A DNA stretch of 64,000 nucleotides from Pegoplata infirma. Its lineage: Eukaryota > Arthropoda > Insecta > Diptera > Anthomyiidae. The stretch is taken from contig OY992538.1 in NCBI GenBank assembly GCA_963921195.1, positions 10,502,330 through 10,566,329 of the forward strand, read 5' to 3'. Shown here in pieces: positions 20,315 through 31,852 of the stretch (position 1 is its first letter; each line of letters opens with the position of its first letter). Under the pieces are notes generated by a model. It had not been told where the DNA came from. It made no database searches and saw only the letters and a list, made by a program, of their open reading frames with translations. The position numbers and the translations under genes are program-made.

Positions 20315-20320
20315 GTATGT
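20315..20320 (+). other. Candidate 5' splice site GTATGT
   Basis: GTATGT directly follows the signal-peptide-coding segment; composition changes sharply after it. It implies an intron of more than 43 kb if the gene continues beyond the window. Confidence 0.5.
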
Positions 20321-20994
20321 TTGAAAAAAAAAAAAAAAAATTCAAAACCAAAAATTATTTTGTAATATTTGGCCGGTTTTTAATGCCTTTGACTTACAAG
20401 TGCCAATATTTGTTTAATTTTTTTATTTTTAAATTTATTTTTTAAGGAAAACCCAATTTACCCACTATTTGGTTTTCGTTGCTTCTGCCGCTTTATCAAA
20501 GTCAAGTAGAAATCAAGTTTTTACTAAGTTTATTAATAATCCATTTTATATATTGTTTCTTTAGTTTTAAAAATAACAAACTAGTTTCAAAGTGACCGCA
20601 ATTGACCGTTAGTAAAACGATCGCTCTGTTTTTACATGTCAGAAACGTATGTAGTTTGTTTTTAAATTGTTTATTTTATTTATTTTTTTTTTTGTTTTTT
20701 AAAGTTTTATAGAAATCTTTAATAAACAATTTGTCAATGACAACTATCAAATATTTGAATATCTATCGTTTTGACAATAAGTGCTAATTGATAAATCAAT
20801 AATTTATTAATAAAAAGTATTAAAAGGTAATGTAATAGATTTTAAAATGACGTTTTAAATGTCAAATATCATGTTAATGTTTATTTAAGAGCTTCTAGAA
20901 GCCTAAACCGAAAAAATCCATCACGAAATTAACTTTCGTAGCTATTTTTTTGAAATACACGAAAGTTTCATCTATATTACGAAAACAATTTTAA
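20321..20994. other. Probable intron start, no repeat recognised
   Basis: AT-rich sequence of about 670 bp with no gene. A GGTTTTCGTTGCTTCTGCCG patch near 20470 and atcaataatttattaat-like words are seen but nothing assignable. Confidence 0.4.
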
Positions 20995-22240
20995 ACACGG
21001 TGAGCCTCAGCGATTTTTAGGTTGAACTTTACTGTCGATGAAAAGTGTAAACGCAGTTCCATTTCTACTTGATTAAATGTCACAAAACTGTTAACAGCGA
21101 AATCGCAGCTGCTCACATTCGCGAGATATTGCGAAATTAGTGTTTATGTATTTTCTAAAATTTTGACAATGAAGTATTTTAAATATCTTCAAAAACTGAG
21201 TATGCAATTTTAATTGTATTTATTTACAGGTCACAAAACAGTTAACATCGAAATCATATCTTCTTAATTTCGCGAGAAATCGTAAAATTAAAAAAAAAAA
21301 AAAAAAAAAAATTGGAAAAAATTTTATTTTTCGAGTAAATTAGTAGTCAAGATATTGATTTGAGCAGTTTTACCACCTTCACCAAATAAAACTTAAACTG
21401 CATAAAACATGTTTGTCGTTTCTTGATTTTTTCCCTTTATTTTAGACACTAAAGAAAAAACAAATTAAATAATATAAAAGCTTGAACAGTAATTTTGAAA
21501 TTTCTTGGGAAATTGATCATCTAAAATGTTTATGCTTTCAGTTTTGTCAACTTTAATAACCTCGCACTCAAACTGCATACCACATTTTTGTCCTTAGTTG
21601 ATGTAAATGTTTTTACAGACAAAAAATAACACAAAGTAGTGAATAAATAGTAGTTTAGCGAGTTTTTTATAACGAGAAATACCCCCAAAAAGCTGTTTTT
21701 CGCTATTTCTCGCGAAAGTGAGCAGCTATAATTTTTTTGTGGGCAGTTTTAATTTCTTTCAACATGCTCAAATCAAACTACATATTATTTCTAAAGAACC
21801 GGTTTTAAAATATAAATAAATAATAAAAAAAATTTGTATAATTACGCGATATCTCGCGAAATTTAACACCTACAATTTCGATGTCAACAGCTTTGTGACT
21901 TTTGATCAAGCACAAGTAAAACTGCGTACCATGTTTTTACGAAATTTTAAAGAAACAGCAAAAATTTAATTTCGCGATTTCTCGCAAACTAAAGAAGATA
22001 GGATTTTGATGTATACTGTTTTGTGACCTTTAAATAAGTACAATAAAACTATATACTAAGTTTTTGAAAATATTTAAAAAACTTCAATGTCAAATTTTTA
22101 AAAAATACAAAAACACTAATTTCGAGTTACGATTTCGCTGTTAACAGTTTTGTGACATTTAATCTAGTAGAAATCGAACTGCGCTTACACTTTTCGTCGA
22201 CAGTAAAGTTCAACCTAAACATCGCTGAGGCTCACCGTGT
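20995..22240. mobile_element. 1.25-kb foldback element, ACACGGTGAGCC tips
   Basis: Tips ACACGGTGAGCCTCAGCG and CGCTGAGGCTCACCGTGT are perfect reverse complements, and the arms pair for roughly 250 bp (for example gttgaactttactgtcgat with the region ending near 22220). The interior carries further copies, in both orientations, of an acagttaacatcgaaatc / ttcgcgagaaatcg module near 21230, 21850 and 21970. No open frame. The tips fit CACNNTG, reminiscent of Transib, but no 5-bp duplication is visible. Confidence 0.75.
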
Positions 22241-23011
22241 AGGGCAATGGTTCTCTAACGGTTCTCAGGGGGGTCGCGAACAATTTTGTTAAAACCCTAA
22301 ATTTTGGTAAATTTAAAAAACATTTTTTTTATTGTTGTGTTATAAAAATATACAAATACTTTTATTAAAGAAATGTAATTTTTCCATCACTTCGTAATCA
22401 CTGTGCAGTTGTTAATTTCCCGGGATGCCCAACACTGATTTGTAAAGTTTTTTGGTTGAATCTGGGATCTGACAGTTCGTTTTCTATTAACTTTTCGATG
22501 CTGATTCTGAATCTGGGTTCCAAATTTTTCTAGTACGTTAGGTTTTTGAGAAAATTATAGACAAAGCTCCCAGAAACGCATTCTTGTGCACTTTTAAGAG
22601 CTTTATTTGTGAAATTTTTGGATGAGTCTGGAATCTGACCGTTTTTTTTTAATTGGACTTTAAACACTTTCTTGGTAAATATGTCTTCATTTCTGATCAG
22701 GATAAACTGATATTTTTCTTTTATTTTCGGAAATAAAAAATTGATGAAGATAGCAAGTTGCGATATAACATGCCGTAGTTCGGCACCTGGTTTCCAAATT
22801 TTTAGGAAATTGAGGTCAAAGTTTACAAAAATTGTGTTTTTTTTTTTATTTTTTAGAAGCTTTTTAGGTGAAATTGTTGGTATGCGTCTGGAATCATACC
22901 ACACGGTTTCGACTATTCTTTCAATGCTGCTTCTGAATTTGGTTTATTAATTTTTCCATTCCTTCAGATTTTTAAAAAACTGAGGGCAAAGTTCAAGTTA
23001 ATAATTTATTT
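22241..23011. repeat. Degenerate repeated module (TCTGGAATC)
   Basis: Loose repeats of a module with gaatctgggatctgacagtt (22458), gagtctggaatctgaccg (22623) and gcgtctggaatcatacca (22884), each followed by T-rich sequence and cgatgctgattctgaa / caatgctgcttctgaa. Spacing is irregular. The frames at 22530 (minus) and 22741 (plus) overlap on opposite strands of this repeat and have no domain. Confidence 0.4.
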
Positions 23012-23632
23012 TTATACCCTCCAACCACAGGATGGGGGTATACTCACTTTGTCATTCCGTTTGTAACGCATCGAAATATCGGTCCAGGACACCATAAAGC
23101 ATATATGTTATTGATTTATGATCGGTTCTAAGACTTTTCTACAATGTCCGTATGTCCGTCCGTCCGTCTGTATAAGACACGTTGCAGTCCAAAATAAAAG
23201 AGATATACTCGTTTAGTTTAGCAGGAATATGTCATTTGGTCCTAGGCAGTTTAAGTTCGTAAATGGACAAAATCGGACCAGGGGGAAAAAAGTTCCCCCT
23301 TAAAGATTTTAACTAACCTCTGAAAAACTCCATATTTTCCCAGGTTTTTTTGTATTTTTGTTAAGCAAACAAAACAATTTGACGTCAGAAAAAGTTCAAG
23401 GTCCAGCACTTGGACTTAGGAAATAAAAAAAATCGTTTTTTTTTGCCCGCATAAAGCATAATAAATGAATTTTTAAACATTTACCGCATGGGTTTATGTG
23501 CCCCCAATGACCCCTACTCACCCCCCCATCTAACCCAAAAAATACGCCCCTGCAATTTTTTTTTTTTTTGTAATTTTTTTGTTATATGTTGGAGGGTATT
23601 ATAGATTCGGCACGGCCGAATTTAACACTCTC
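23012..23632 (+). mobile_element. TATACCCTCC element, copy D
   Basis: Starts TTATACCCTCCAACCACAG, ends TTGGAGGGTATTATAG then ATTCGGCACGGCCGAATTTA. Contains GTCATTCCGTTTGTAACGC and gtccgtccgtccgtctgtat. Non-coding. Confidence 0.7.
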
Positions 23633-24010
23633 ACAGAAAGAATTTTAATCGAATTTCAATCAATAATTCAATCAACATAAACACGGTTTCAATTAATTTT
23701 TTAATTGAAACTCCTCCGATGAAGAAAATTGATTAATTGATATTATTTTCAATTAAACACTTTTTCGATTTTGATCACAAATTTAATCAAAAGTCAATCA
23801 AAATAATAATAGATTTAACAAATGAATTACAAGCTTATGGTAAAATAATGAAGAAATTCATATTTTTTGCTTTCCAATATGTTGCCAACAATAAAAAAAA
23901 AGTAAACTCCGATTATATTCTATATTTTTGAATTAATGTATGTTGTAAATTTGTAAGTTGATAGTAAAAGAAAATAACAAACATGTTGATCAAAACAATA
24001 ATTGACTAAT
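23633..24010. mobile_element. CACA-tipped AT-rich element, copy 1
   Basis: Starts near cacagaaagaattttaatc and contains ctcctccgatgaagaaaatt, ttttcgattttgatcac, tttgctttccaatatgttgcc and ttgactaat. All of these recur in order at 31853-32310. The right tip is degraded here. Non-coding. Confidence 0.55.
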
Positions 24011-25340
24011 ATTTATTTTTCCTCGTCTTTAGTTTTAGGACGTAATTTTCTACCAATTAGTTCATCTTCTTAGATTTGAGGAAGTTTTTTTCCATTATTT
24101 TAGTAAAATTTTAATAACTCGGGCAAATTTTTTTTCAAAAAACTTAAAATGGCGATATCTCCAAAACTAAGACAGATGGAGCACAATGGAGGCCATTTTT
24201 GGTTCTTTTGACCTCTATAGTTTCGCCGGTCCTCTTCACATGTGTGTACCCCAATGGGTCCTAAATTTAGATTTTTAAAAAGTTGGCATTCCCGAAAATT
24301 TTAAAATGCTCATATTTCGGTAAATATTGCCAACACAACAAAAAGTTCAACAGCATTTACGTTTTGTTGCTCTTAACACGGAGAACAAGACCGCCAAATA
24401 CCGAAAAGCTCCCCAAGTAATAGTTTTAAAGTTATCGAGAATTTAAAATTCTCAAGTGGTCCCCTAAATTCACATATCTCAAAAACTAAGCAAGGTAGAT
24501 CGAAACGGACAAAAATTTTGAATCAAAACCTATGACGATTTTTACGAAGCCCAACTAACAGTAAGTTGAAATAAAAAAAAAATCAGTTAACTAATTTTTG
24601 GCAAAACATTTTTGCTAACTTCACAAAATAAATTGTGGGTTCAAAATCGGGTCCGACCCATGAGGTCTGGACCGATGAGGTTCGATCTCAAACTTCTTAG
24701 AATTAAGTTAAAAACTCTTACAATTTAATTAAAAACTCATATTTATCTTCTTAGAATTTAGAATTTAGTATTTGCTATAATTCTTAAGTATTTTTTAATT
24801 GTTTTTAAATAATATAAATTCAAATTACGAAAATCTATTTTCATATCCCTTTTTTATATTATCCAAACAATTTAACAAATTGAAAAATTAAAAAAAAATA
24901 TATATTTCATACAATGTTATTAAATTTTAATAACTAAAAATTAATTTTGATTGCCTTCTGTGAAAATTTCTTACTTTTACGACAGTATCTAAAAAAATCA
25001 TCTCTATATATTTTTTGTTTGGTAAATTACCACATTAACTTTAAGCAGGCAAAGTAACAACGCCAAAAAAATTTTTTAGTTATTTTGCGGAACATTAAAT
25101 CCAAATAATAACAAAAGGCCACACAAATGAAGCATACTTTAGCTTCAAGGATGATTTTTTAAATAATAAAACGACTACAAGTAGTCGCAACTGACTAACA
25201 TAGCAAAAGATGAAGAAGACGTAGTCACTCATAGTCATAGACTGACAATGGTTAAAGAGGAGTGCACTCAAGTGCAACAAAATGTTTGACTAAACTTTAA
25301 AATAGATTCTTAAAGTTTATTTAATATATCGTCGAACTAT
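24011..25340 (-). repeat. R-family repeat remnant, inverted, and AT-rich filler
   Basis: Near 24640-24780 the words CCGACCCATGAGGTCTGGAC and cttcttagaatt are reverse complements of motifs in the R family described at 31490 and 27741. 24130-24560 has aaaatggcgatatctccaaa, ggtcctaaatttag and acatatctcaaaaactaag, also shared with R copies. 24800-25340 is AT-rich with no recognised feature. Confidence 0.45.
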
Positions 25341-26260
25341 ATTCAATAAATGCCAACTCGAAAAAGCTCACTGTTCAGGAGAGCTAAAAAAGTAGTTATT
25401 TCGTATATTATTGCAAAAATAAATAATGTACCTTCCACAAGATGGTTTAAATATTCTAAACAATTTTTACCTATGCAAAAATTTTCATATTTTGCACTTG
25501 TTTGCGTATTTTTCAGATATGGCATTTATTACTATATCAAAAAACAAATATTTTTTTAGAGTTGGCATATTTTGTCGGAAAATAAAAATACATTTTTTTT
25601 TGGAAAAATTTAAAAAATTTTTTTTTTTGGTTTTTGTTATCCTTAGTACGGTAATTGCAAAATCTGAACAAAAAATTAAAAATCTTTGCATATTTTTAAA
25701 AGTTACTAGCTCCGAAAGCCTTTTAATCTCAGGGTGGTCAACTTTGGCACTCTGTAACTCACGCTGTATTGCAATAGGGTCACTCCAAACTAGCTATTTT
25801 GAAAGCTTATATCATTGACTTTATTTGCCCCATTCATAATGTTTCAATCTGATAAATAGTTTGAAAGTTACATAAATATAAGCATTTTTTTTTTGCAAAC
25901 ACTATTTACCGATATTTTCAAAATGGCAATATCTCGAGAACCAGTCATTAGATATCAAAATCTTTACAAGATTCGTGTTTAGCATGGCAAATGCAATAAG
26001 ATATGTGGTCTTATTATTTTTAAAAAAATTTTTGAAAATTTTTTGGAAATTTACAATGGGAGTTGGCATTTATTTCCACCAAAAAAATATGTACTTTGAG
26101 TTAGCAGAATAACAAAAATGGATGTAAAACGACAACAAATTATATTTTTGCTCTGAAATTTTTATGGCAGATATGTATTACATAGGGGAGCTATTTGCCA
26201 TCGGAAACTCATTTCCGTCAAATTTGAGTTGGCATATTTTGAATATAGGTTCACGATATA
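25341..26260. repeat. GAGTTGGCAT-containing non-coding block
   Basis: GTTGGCAT or its complement recurs at about 25349, 25561, 26052 and 26228, next to T-rich or A-rich arms, suggesting degraded inverted-repeat elements. The overlapping short frames on both strands (25343-25818) are by-products. Confidence 0.35.
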
Positions 26261-26822
26261 TGTATGTATTCGTTTCGTTCTTCATGTTATTTGAGAGATA
26301 ATATATAATTTATACTGTTAAAAGTTTTCATGATTAAGAAAAAACCTTGTTTTTAAATGAAATAAATTTTTGTTAGCTACAGTGAAATTTCACACAGTTG
26401 GACAACGAAAAGTGCTAAAAATTTATTCATTGTTTAAAAGTTATTTTAGAGTTAATATATTTTACCACGATTGAAAAATATTGAGTTTCAATGAAAATGT
26501 AGATGTCCATTATTTAAAAATTTTACTGTTCATTAATCTCTTAACTCCAAAATATAAAAAATTTAGTTAATTTTACACGTGATGTTTTAATTATTTTTAA
26601 ATTTAATTCCTAGAATTCGTAGAAGCTTAAAATAAAATAGCACTTAATCATATTTCTTTGAATTATTTTAGTATCAGTGATAAAAATAAATTAAATATCA
26701 TATCTTACTGGGAATTATATTAAAGACAAATTTAGCAATGTTTGTCATATGAAAAAAAATAAAAATTAAAAAATTACATATTTTATGTATTGCAGAAGTT
26801 ATTGATTTCCAAACATTCACCC

Positions 26823-27045
26823 TACACTCAAAAAACTATAAAACAATTTGTCATTGAAGTTCCTCCAATGAAACTTTTTAATGAAGTTTTCATAAATACT
26901 ATGAAAATTTTCATAAATATAATGAAATGTTTCATAAATACTATGAATATTTATAAAGCATTTCATAAATATAATGAAACAGTTTCATTGGACGAACTTT
27001 TATGATGAGTTTCATTACATTAATGGAGCTTTTTCTTTGTGTGTA
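26823..27045. mobile_element. 223-bp MITE, TA-flanked
   Basis: Left tip TACACTCAAAAAACTATAAA, right tip ctttttctttgtgtgta, giving CAC(T/A)CAAA inverted tips flanked by TA. The interior has opposed and repeated units attgaagttcctccaatgaa, cataaatactatgaaaattt and cataaatataatgaaa. Fits a Tc1/mariner-type MITE. A frame of 71 codons at 26790 overlaps it and is not a gene. Confidence 0.6.
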
Positions 27046-27507
27046 ACCGTATTATTTATTACTTACATCGCACACCCTTTTTCAAGCAAGTTTAGATTGT
27101 GTTAAAATTGTGATAAAATCGGGTAATCCAAATCTGCCATCTAAATTTTTGTAGACGTACCGTTGTTGAGATATGCGTTTTTAAAAAGTCAAAAAAACAA
27201 TAATTCCGCAATTTTGGGCGTCCACTGTTATGTTGATTTCACAAATATGACTTGATTTTATGTAAATTGGACCTCCTGATTCCAAAACTGCAATACAAAT
27301 TTTTCTAGCATGTTCCGTTTTCGAGATATTCGCTATCAAAATTTTTGTGTGAAATATTTTTTACACGAAAATTGTATGGCGGTTCTTTTCCTAGAACATA
27401 TTAACCCTCTAACTACCATTTTTAAGGATTATTTGGTGCTTTTTCAAAAACTGGGAAAATTAACTAAATTTTGAGAAAAAAACGGAATGATATGGCCCCA
27501 AAAATTT

Positions 27508-27740
27508 TTATACCCTCCACTTAGTGATAGAGGGTATATATAAGTTTGTCATTCCGTTTGTAACTCATCGAAATATCGGTATATTTTAAGACATTCTAGC
27601 GATGTCCGTCTGTCTGTGTGTCTGTGGAAATGATGATCACGGCCAAAAAAAAATGGTGATCACGGCCCGAGCAGTTTGGTATTGCATTTGAGCGATATCG
27701 GTTCAGCGGTTCAAAAGTTATGAACGAAAATGTAAGTACA
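27508..27740 (+). mobile_element. TATACCCTCC element, copy E, 5' part
   Basis: Starts TTATACCCTCCACTTAGTG with GTCATTCCGTTTGTAACTC and gcgatgtccgtctgtctgtg, then stops after about 230 bp. The 3' terminal part of the same sub-type occurs at 31366-31420 in the same orientation. This may be one element split by about 3.6 kb of later insertions. Confidence 0.6.
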
Positions 27741-28360
27741 CTTCAAAAATTTTGGTACATTCAATATAACCTAAAAATACAAAATGCTTTAATTCGTCTG
27801 CTGGTTGTCATATGTGTACATAATTGAACACACTCGAAAAAAGTGAACTAAAAACTGGGAAAATTAACTAAATTTTGGGAAAAAGAGGGAATGATTTAGC
27901 TCCAAAGATTTTTTTTCTTGGTTTTAGTTCATACTTTTCCCAAAAGTAAGAAAACAAAGTTATTTAATTTTAAGCCAATTTTAACTAGAAAATGTGAAAA
28001 ATTATATTACACTTTAGTTAATTCACATATTAGGACTAGATTGGGTCCAGACCATGGACCCATGGGTTCGAACGCCATTGGTCCAGACCTTGTTAACTCG
28101 AGACCCCTTGGGTCCTTTAAGAGTCCCCATAGATTTTGACACACAAATTTTGTCCGTTTCGCTAAATCTTGCTTAGTTTTTGAGATACGGTAATAAGGGG
28201 CCTGATAGGATATTGAGAATCTTAAAAACTGGATAACTCAATAACTATTAATCGGAGGACTTCGGGTATATTGCGGAAGTGTTCTACGAGTCAAGGGCTA
28301 CAAAAATGCCGTTGGACTTTTTTCGTGTTGGCAGCATTAACCGATATATATGTATGTGCA
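27741..28360 (+). repeat. R-family repeat, left part of one copy
   Basis: Contains gggaaaattaactaaatttt, ggttttagttcatacttttcc, a GC-rich patch (ccatggacccatgggttcga near 28063) and cttcgggtatattgcggaag. The same order is found at 35090-35415. The copy is interrupted at 28361-29706 by a foldback and continues at 29713. Confidence 0.55.
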
Positions 28361-29706
28361 TTAGGGTGGCAGCTAAATTTCAACTTTGGATTTTCAACAT
28401 CTCCCGGGCGGAATATTGTGCCACATGGTCTAAAACTGATGTGGAAAAAATTTCAGCCAAATCGGATAACTTTAACCCGTGCCCCTTTGAGGTCAAAGTT
28501 CAAATGATAAAAAAAAAATTTTCCATACAAGCAAAAAATTTTTTTTTCGATTTTTTATTTTTTTATTTTTTAATATTAGTTAGCTTTATTAGCTTATTAA
28601 CAACAACAAATTTCATTTCGATCGGACAAGATTTTCAGTTTCAAAAGTGACTCTGAAAAAAAATTTTCAGGCTTGTTAAAAGCTTACTCTAAAAAATTTT
28701 CAAAAAATTTTTTTTTTTTAGTTTTGATAAGCACACATTAAAGAATTTTTGTTGCTCTTAATACCAGGATTTTTAAGTTTTTTTTTTAATTTTTTTTTCG
28801 ACATCGCATTTTTGTTCTAAATTGGGGTAAAAAACTGGAAAAATGCAGTTTTTGGCCCTACTTAAGAGCATAATTACAATGTCCCAGAAAGAAAAAATGA
28901 TAGATTTGGAATATGTATTATCAAGAGAAACAAACGCAAGCTATTTTGTAAACTTTTAAAAACAAAAAAAAATATTTTTTTAAGAGTATGCTGTCTCAAG
29001 ACAGTCTCAATTTTTTTTTTTTCAAGACCACTTTTGTAACAGAAAATCTTGTCCGATCGAAATGAAATTTTTTGTTGTTAATAAGCTAATAAAGCTTACT
29101 AACTTTTTTTTTAGCTCTGACAAGCACACATTAAAGACTTTACGTCGCTTTTGATAACAGTTTTTCTTTTTTTTTTTTTTTGTGACATCGAAGTATTGTT
29201 CTAAATTGGGGCCAAAAGCTGCAAAAATTTAGTTTTTGGCCCTATTAAAAAACAAAATTACGAGATCACAAAAATTTTTAAAAAAAACCTATTATTAAGA
29301 GCGACAAAATGTTTTTAATGTATGCTTGTCAAAACTAAAAAAAAAAAATTTTTTAAAATTTTTTAGAGTAAGCTTCTAACAAGCCTGAAAATTTTTTTTC
29401 AGAGTCACTTTTGAAACTGAAAATCTTGTCCGATCGAAATGAAATTTTTTGTTGTTAATAAGCTAATAAAGCTAACTAATATTAAAAAAAAAAAAAAAAA
29501 AAAATCGAAAAAAAAATTTTTTGCTTGTATGGAAATTTTTTTTTTTATCATTTGAACTTTGACCTCAAAGGGGCACGGGTTAAAGTTATCCGATTTGGCT
29601 GAAATTTTTTCGACATCAATTTTAGACCATGTGGCACAATATTCCGCCCGGGAGACATCAATATTAACACAAAAAAATTGCTCCATACATTTCGCTGCCA
29701 CCCTAA
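28361..29706. mobile_element. 1.35-kb foldback element, TTAGGGTGGCAGC tips
   Basis: Tips TTAGGGTGGCAGC and GCTGCCACCCTAA are perfect, and the inverted arms extend about 400 bp each (for example cccgtgcccctttgaggtca pairs with tgacctcaaaggggcacggg). TGTGCA flanks both sides (28355-28360, 29707-29712), a probable 6-bp target duplication. A third internal module with gtccgatcgaaatgaaattt is at 29051. The frames at 28271, 28279, 29405 and 29548 are mirror images of each other and arise from the arms. Confidence 0.8.
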
Positions 29707-29712
29707 TGTGCA

Positions 29713-29999
29713 TATATAAAATCTAGGAAATTTCAAATTTTATATCCGTAATTTTCTTTATAGTCTTTCTTTTGTAAATTTCATCCGTTTCGCTCTATCT
29801 CGCTTAGTTTTCGAGATGTCGCCATTTTGAATTTTTAACAAAATTCTAAGAAGTTATTTACTAAATTCTAAGAAGTTATGAACTAAATTCTAAGAAGTAC
29901 ATTTCCTCAATTCAAAGAAGAGAAATACCATGACGTTTTTTTTAGTAAATTTTAACTAAACTTGAACTAAACTGTTTTTTAATAAATATGTCCTAAAAA
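29713..29999 (+). repeat. R-family repeat, continuation
   Basis: Contains catatataaaatcta, cgcttagttttcgagatgtc, the ctaagaagttat motif and taaacttgaactaaactg. These match 51066-51370 in order. Interrupted at 30000 by a hAT-like element and resumed at 31016 (cctaaaaataaagatac). Confidence 0.6.
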
Positions 30000-31015
30000 C
30001 AGGGTTGGCAACCGATACCCACCTAGAATAATGGTATTTGGCTATTGTACCCCAACCAATAAAGACATTTTCAAAAGCTATTATGAAAGCTTATGAAATT
30101 TCTAGTATTTTAAATGTGTCACTTCGTGTTTCTACCGGTTCGTTTTCGAAATATATGTCAATACCTTTATAACAGTGTTGGTATTTCAGAATTTTCAATT
30201 AGTGCCAAGTTGAAGAATAAAAAGGGCCATTATGGGTTGAAAAGGGCCAAAAAATCAATAATTTTCTTATTAAATATCACGCAACTTATTCGTTTTTTTT
30301 TTTAATTGCCAGTTTTGACAGTAAAATTGTTCCTGCGGGAAAGGTTACCAGTTCAGGACCGGTTCTAGAGTGGTACATTTGTATGAAAGGACGTGTTTAA
30401 TGTTAACACCTTGCGACATGCCCCATAACTGGTCGCGAACTGGTATTTTAGATTCTTGTGTTCTATGACCAGTCCGCTTGGAATAATTTATAGGATGGGT
30501 TTTTCGTATCAGTTGTTCCTGTAGGACCAATTGATTTCCCATAGGAATTTTGTTACCATTTACTTTGAAATCATATATTTAAAGCAAACAAAAACTTGTA
30601 TAGTTGCAATAAATGGTAGGATTCTTAAAAGGGGAAAAAGTACTACTTTTTGCCTTTTTTGTAATAATTAAATTTAAGTAGAAATATTTTTTTTTTTTAA
30701 TTTTAACAATATTTGCAGAGAATGAAAAAGGGCCAAAACTGTTTTTTGTGGTGCCACAGACCATTCAATAGTGCCAAAAATGGCACTATTGTGCCACATT
30801 TCCCAACCGTGCTTTATAATACCGTTTGAAACGGTATTATAACGGTATTGGCCTATATAACTAAAACGAACCGGTAGAAACACGAACTGACACATTTAAA
30901 ATACTAGAAATTTCACCAGCTTTCATAATTGCTTTTGAAAATGTCCATATCTTTATTGGTTGTCGTACAATAGCTAAATACCGTTATTCTAGGTGGGTAT
31001 CGGTTGCCAACCCAG
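30000..31015. mobile_element. 1.0-kb hAT-like foldback, 8-bp target duplication
   Basis: Tips CAGGGTTGGCAACC and GGTTGCCAACCCAG, flanked by CCTAAAAA on both sides (29992-29999, 31016-31023). Arms of about 190 bp pair well (taccgatacccacctagaat with attctaggtgggtatcggtt type sequence). The related R copy near 51350 shows the site without insert. The CAGGG tip and 8-bp duplication are typical of hAT. The centre (30300-30560) has a GC-richer unique segment with accagttcaggaccggttct. No transposase; the frames inside are arm by-products. Confidence 0.85.
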
Positions 31016-31365
31016 CCTAAAAATAAAGATACGTTTCTTAAATTTGTGGAAAATTTCTTTGGCAGTAAAATTGTTTTTCCTTATTTTAAAGAACTCCATT
31101 TAAAGAAAACTATGAACTATTTCTAAGTAAACTAAATTTTTTTCCTTATAATTAAGAAAATTTCCATTTTTTAGTAAAATTTTACTAAATTTTAAGAAAA
31201 TTCATGATAAATTTTTAAAGACATTTTTTCCTCAATTTTAGTTATGTCTTTTTTTTTTAGTGCACCGAATGAAATTTAAACAAGTACAAACATATTTTTT
31301 TACAAAAAAAGAAAAAAAAAATGGCGGATTTTTTTCACCTTTTTTTGCAATAATCATTTTGAAAT

Positions 31366-31420
31366 TGTGGAGGGTATCAATACATTCGGCAAAGCCGAAT
31401 TTAACTTTTTTACTTGTTTT
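31366..31420 (+). mobile_element. TATACCCTCC element, 3' terminal part (copy E continued?)
   Basis: GTGGAGGGTATCAATACATT then CGGCAAAGCCGAATTTAAC and tacttgtttt, the standard 3' end of the family, with only a short stretch of element before it. The sequence after it (ttttagttcatatttttc) continues the R family that precedes copy E. Confidence 0.6.
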
Positions 31421-31715
31421 CAATCGTTTTAGTTCATATTTTTCTTAAAAATAAGGAAAATAATTTTAACTAAAAAATATAAAAATTCTGAGAAGTTTTT
31501 ATTAACTAAATTTTAAGAAGTTTTTACAAAATTTTTTAACTAAATTCTAAGAAAATGTATATGAGTTTTTAACAAAATTCTAGGAAGTTTTAACTAAATT
31601 TTAAGAAGTTTTTACTTAAATCTAAGAAGTTTTTAACTAAACTCTAAGAAGATAAATATGTGTTTTTAACTAAATTTTAAGAGGTTTTAACTTAATTCTA
31701 AGATGTTTCGGATCA
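31421..31715 (+). repeat. Tandem AACTAAATTCTAAGAAGTTTTT motif
   Basis: About ten degenerate copies of a 22-24-bp unit (aactaaattctaagaagttt). The same motif occurs at 29850, 32370-32600, 32850-32930 and 51220-51260. Non-coding; probably an internal minisatellite of the R family. Confidence 0.65.
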
Positions 31716-31795
31716 GACCCATGGGTCCAGACCTCATGGATCCACACCCCATTGGGTTCGGACCCCTTTGGGTTCGGACCCGATGGATTGTTAAG
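31716..31795. repeat. GC-rich short palindromic repeats
   Basis: Five variants of an ACCC..TGGGT(T/C)CGG module, including agacccatgggtcc and ccattgggttcggacc, within otherwise AT-rich DNA. Similar patches are at 24645, 28048-28120 and 35234-35295. Confidence 0.55.
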
Positions 31796-31852
31796 AGTCG
31801 CCATATATTTTGATTTAAAATTCTTGTCCGTTTTTCTCTACCCTCACAAAAA

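Noticed and set aside
20315..20445. Continuation of the host exon to the stop at 20445
   Set aside because: A good donor occurs at 20315 and the following text is poly-Lys/Phe-rich from AT-rich intron sequence.
22530..22950. Overlapping 124- and 69-codon frames on opposite strands
   Set aside because: No domain and they lie in a degenerate repeat.
28271..29736. Four short frames of 62-123 codons as genes
   Set aside because: They are the same sequence read from opposite arms of a foldback and contain no domain.
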